The position numbers and the translations under genes were made by a program. From assembly GCF_009811415.1 (NCBI RefSeq), contig NZ_BLIG01000010.1, positions 1-64,000 of the forward strand: a stretch of 64,000 bases of DNA, in the 5' to 3' direction. The notes beneath the pieces were generated by a model, which made no database searches, was not told the DNA's origin, and saw only the letters and a list, made by a program, of their open reading frames with translations. Shown piece after piece: positions 62,101 through 64,000 of this stretch. Each line of letters begins with the position of its first letter. Position 1 is the first letter of the stretch. This DNA comes from Alteromonas sp. KUL106. GTDB lineage: Bacteria > Pseudomonadota > Gammaproteobacteria > Enterobacterales > Alteromonadaceae.

Positions 62101-62119
62101 AATCCGCATTGATAATTGC
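62101..62119 (-). repeat. fragment of the interspersed repeat, copy C
   Basis: Matches 18 of 19 bases of the reverse complement of part of copy B (41707-41751), so it is a short relative in the opposite orientation. Low length makes it the weakest of the three. Confidence 0.5.
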
Positions 62120-62271
62120 TAGCGCCAACCTCTTGGTTATGTATACTCGATATCAAAACAGGCACTGTTTCATTGAGTTTAGTGGGAATTGATGCGTTGG
62201 TAAGTCTTTTTTTCTAATATTAACATGTCGCGAACACGCTTTGATAAAACAGCGATTACATAGGAAGAAAA

Positions 62272-64000
62272 ATGAAATATTTATGGATAACCTTTGTCAC
62301 GAGTAGTCTATTGTCAGGCTGTGGCGTTGACAACAACACTGAAACTCCCAAAACAATGCCAGAAAATGCTTTATCAACCCCCATGCTTAATATCGAAATG
62401 CCTGCTCCCTTGGCGAAAAAAGTGCCTTATGCAATGGAAGCGCATGGCGTTACACGAGTTGATAACTATTACTGGATGCGAGACGATACTCGCACTGACG
62501 AAGCGGTTTTGGCTCACCTAGAAAAAGAAAACAACTACGTTGAGACAGTGCTCGCGCCACTTAAAAGTACCCGCGAAACGCTTTACGAAGAGTTGGTGTC
62601 TCGTATCGAAAAAGACGACTCTACTGTTCCTGTGCTAGACAATGGCTTTTGGTACTATACAAGCTACTCTGGGGAAAACGAGTACCCTGTATATTTACGA
62701 AAGCCTTCGCTTGATGCTGAGCCGCAAGTGTTGCTTGACGCAAATGTTATGTCGAAAGGACACGATTATTTTAGTATTGGCTCATATGCAATAAGCGAAA
62801 ATAACGCGTTGATGGCTTATTCAGTAGATACGCTTAGCCGTCGTATTTACACCATTTACGTGAAAAATATAAAGAGCGATGAAAAGCTCGGCGATGTTTT
62901 AGAGGGAACCTCGGGCAGCGTCGTCTGGGCGAACAACAACACGCATCTTTTCTATGTTAAGAAAGACCCTCAAACCCTTTTAGGCTATCAGGTTTATCGC
63001 CATGAATTAGGTAGCTCGCAAAGCGACGACGTGTTGGTGTATGAGGAGACTGATCCAACGTTTTACACGTCTATCAGTAAGAGCAAAGACGATAGCGTTA
63101 TTTATATCCTCCATCAAAATACAGATAAGACGGGTGTTACTGTGATCGACGCGAACAATCCCACCGCGCCGACACGGGAATTTCTGCCGTTAGAAGACGG
63201 GCGAGAGTACAGCGTTGCTAAAGCGAAAGACGGTTACTACGTCTTGACGAATATCGACGCCAAGAACTTTAGAGTTATGAAAGCGCCGCTTGACGCCACC
63301 GATGATGTTTCGAAATGGGAAGAAGTGGTTGCACATCGTCCAAATGTTTTTCTACAAAGCATTGAGCTAATGAAAAACCATCTAGTGGTTAAAGAAAAAG
63401 AAAACGGCATGCTTCGCATGGTGGTACACAATTTGACCACAAATGAAGAGCAGGTCATTCCAACACAAGATCCAATCTATGGTGCGTATTTTAATGCAAA
63501 CCCTGAAATGGATACCAATAAACTCAGAATATATTACAGTTCTCTGACGACCCCAGGTTCAATCATCGATATTAATTTAGATACCCTCGACAGTGAGGTA
63601 ATGAAGCAAACCCGTGTATCTGACACGTTTGATTCTTCTACTTATGCTTCTGAGAGAGTAATGATAGAAGCAAGAGATGGTGCAAAGGTTCCAGTTTCAT
63701 TGGTTTATCGTAAAGATAAATTCAAGAAAAACGGCACTAATCCGCTATACCAATACGCTTATGGATCGTATGGCGCAACTATTGACCCTACGTTTAGAAG
63801 CAGCTGGCTTTCGCTATTAGACAGAGGTTTTGTGGTTGCTATTGCTCACATTCGCGGGGGGCAAATGCTCGGGCGTGAATGGTATGAGAACGGTAAAATG
63901 CATCAAAAAATGAATACGTTTACTGATTTCATTGACGTAACGAAAGGCTTGGTTGCTCAACAGTATGCTGATGGAGACCGCGTATTTGCCATGGGTGGCA
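62272..64000 (+). CDS. oligopeptidase B-like S9 peptidase lipoprotein, truncated by the window end
   Basis: ATG 62272 follows AGGAAGAAAA. A signal peptide ends in a lipobox (LLSGC, Cys at 17), so the enzyme is lipid-anchored, unlike cytosolic PtrB. MRDDTRTDEAVLAHLEKEN and the seven-bladed propeller region (about 70-430) are typical; SYASERVMIEARDGAKVPVSLVYRK begins the hydrolase domain. The frame is open to base 64000 (576 codons) and ends DGDRVFAMGG, just before the expected GGSxGG serine. It should hydrolyse peptides after basic residues, by family inference. Confidence 0.88.
   Translation, partial: MKYLWITFVTSSLLSGCGVDNNTETPKTMPENALSTPMLNIEMPAPLAKKVPYAMEAHGVTRVDNYYWMRDDTRTDEAVLAHLEKENNYVETVLAPLKSTRETLYEELVSRIEKDDSTVPVLDNGFWYYTSYSGENEYPVYLRKPSLDAEPQVLLDANVMSKGHDYFSIGSYAISENNALMAYSVDTLSRRIYTIYVKNIKSDEKLGDVLEGTSGSVVWANNNTHLFYVKKDPQTLLGYQVYRHELGSSQSDDVLVYEETDPTFYTSISKSKDDSVIYILHQNTDKTGVTVIDANNPTAPTREFLPLEDGREYSVAKAKDGYYVLTNIDAKNFRVMKAPLDATDDVSKWEEVVAHRPNVFLQSIELMKNHLVVKEKENGMLRMVVHNLTTNEEQVIPTQDPIYGAYFNANPEMDTNKLRIYYSSLTTPGSIIDINLDTLDSEVMKQTRVSDTFDSSTYASERVMIEARDGAKVPVSLVYRKDKFKKNGTNPLYQYAYGSYGATIDPTFRSSWLSLLDRGFVVAIAHIRGGQMLGREWYENGKMHQKMNTFTDFIDVTKGLVAQQYADGDRVFAMGG

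Larger units (their letters stand above)
61914..62271. other. spacer between fadR and the S9 peptidase gene
   Basis: Holds the fadR terminator (62025-62059) and the inverted repeat fragment (62101-62119). Nothing else is supported. Confidence 0.5.

Overview
The window is a chromosomal segment of a marine gammaproteobacterium, most probably Alteromonas or a close relative. The evidence is the gene orders apt-dnaX-ybaB, recR-htpG-adk, hisGDCBHAFI, yoaA-tsaB-slp-fadD-rnd-ycgL, and divergent nhaB/fadR, together with moderate GC and Alteromonadales-type proteins (TonB-receptor remnant, PEP-CTERM-like protein, GH13 enzyme, DUF6482). I see no rRNA, tRNA, phage, IS element or CRISPR array. The taxonomic call is inference from gene order and protein style.

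Layout. 1-3.5 kb: a periplasmic solute-binding protein, then a three-gene metallophore RiPP operon of the HvfABC/bufferin type. Its precursor carries ten EGKCG motifs, and the DUF692/MNIO enzyme and DUF2063 partner follow. 3.8-7.7 kb: a 40-residue membrane peptide, apt, a very long dnaX, and ybaB. 8.1-15.4 kb: a block lying between ybaB and recR, which are usually adjacent. It encodes a bacteriophytochrome HWE-kinase with a receiver, a REC-GGDEF-EAL c-di-GMP protein, and two poorly characterised proteins. 15.4-19.2 kb: recR, htpG, adk. 19.3-27.3 kb: MAPEG protein, a TonB-receptor tail remnant, a short signal peptidase, an M16 peptidase lipoprotein, a chemoreceptor and an FNT-family channel.

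27.3-34.8 kb (minus strand): the complete histidine operon. It is preceded by a 14-codon leader peptide with five consecutive His codons and an attenuator. 34.9-45.7 kb: mixed accessory genes, including an orphan ParA, PEP-CTERM-like protein, SYLF lipoprotein, DUF6482, DUF2244, TauE/SafE, GH13, GFA, a Rieske oxygenase, a CDF transporter and several small unknowns. 45.9-58.0 kb: yoaA, tsaB, slp, an alpha/beta hydrolase, fadD, rnd, ycgL, a lytic transglycosylase, a FAH-family protein, ycgN and an alginate-export-like porin. 58.1-64 kb: GNAT, dsbB and nhaB on the minus strand, then fadR and a truncated oligopeptidase-B lipoprotein on the plus strand.

Genes that appear to work together: hvfA is the substrate of hvfB/hvfC. 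The phytochrome kinase probably passes phosphate to the downstream REC-GGDEF-EAL protein, giving red/far-red light control of c-di-GMP. The his leader senses charged tRNA-His. FadR, encoded at 61.2 kb, probably acts on FadR-like sites in front of fadD and in front of itself. The strongest candidate for a little-described system is the hvfABC operon. The light-to-c-di-GMP block inserted at ybaB/recR is second.
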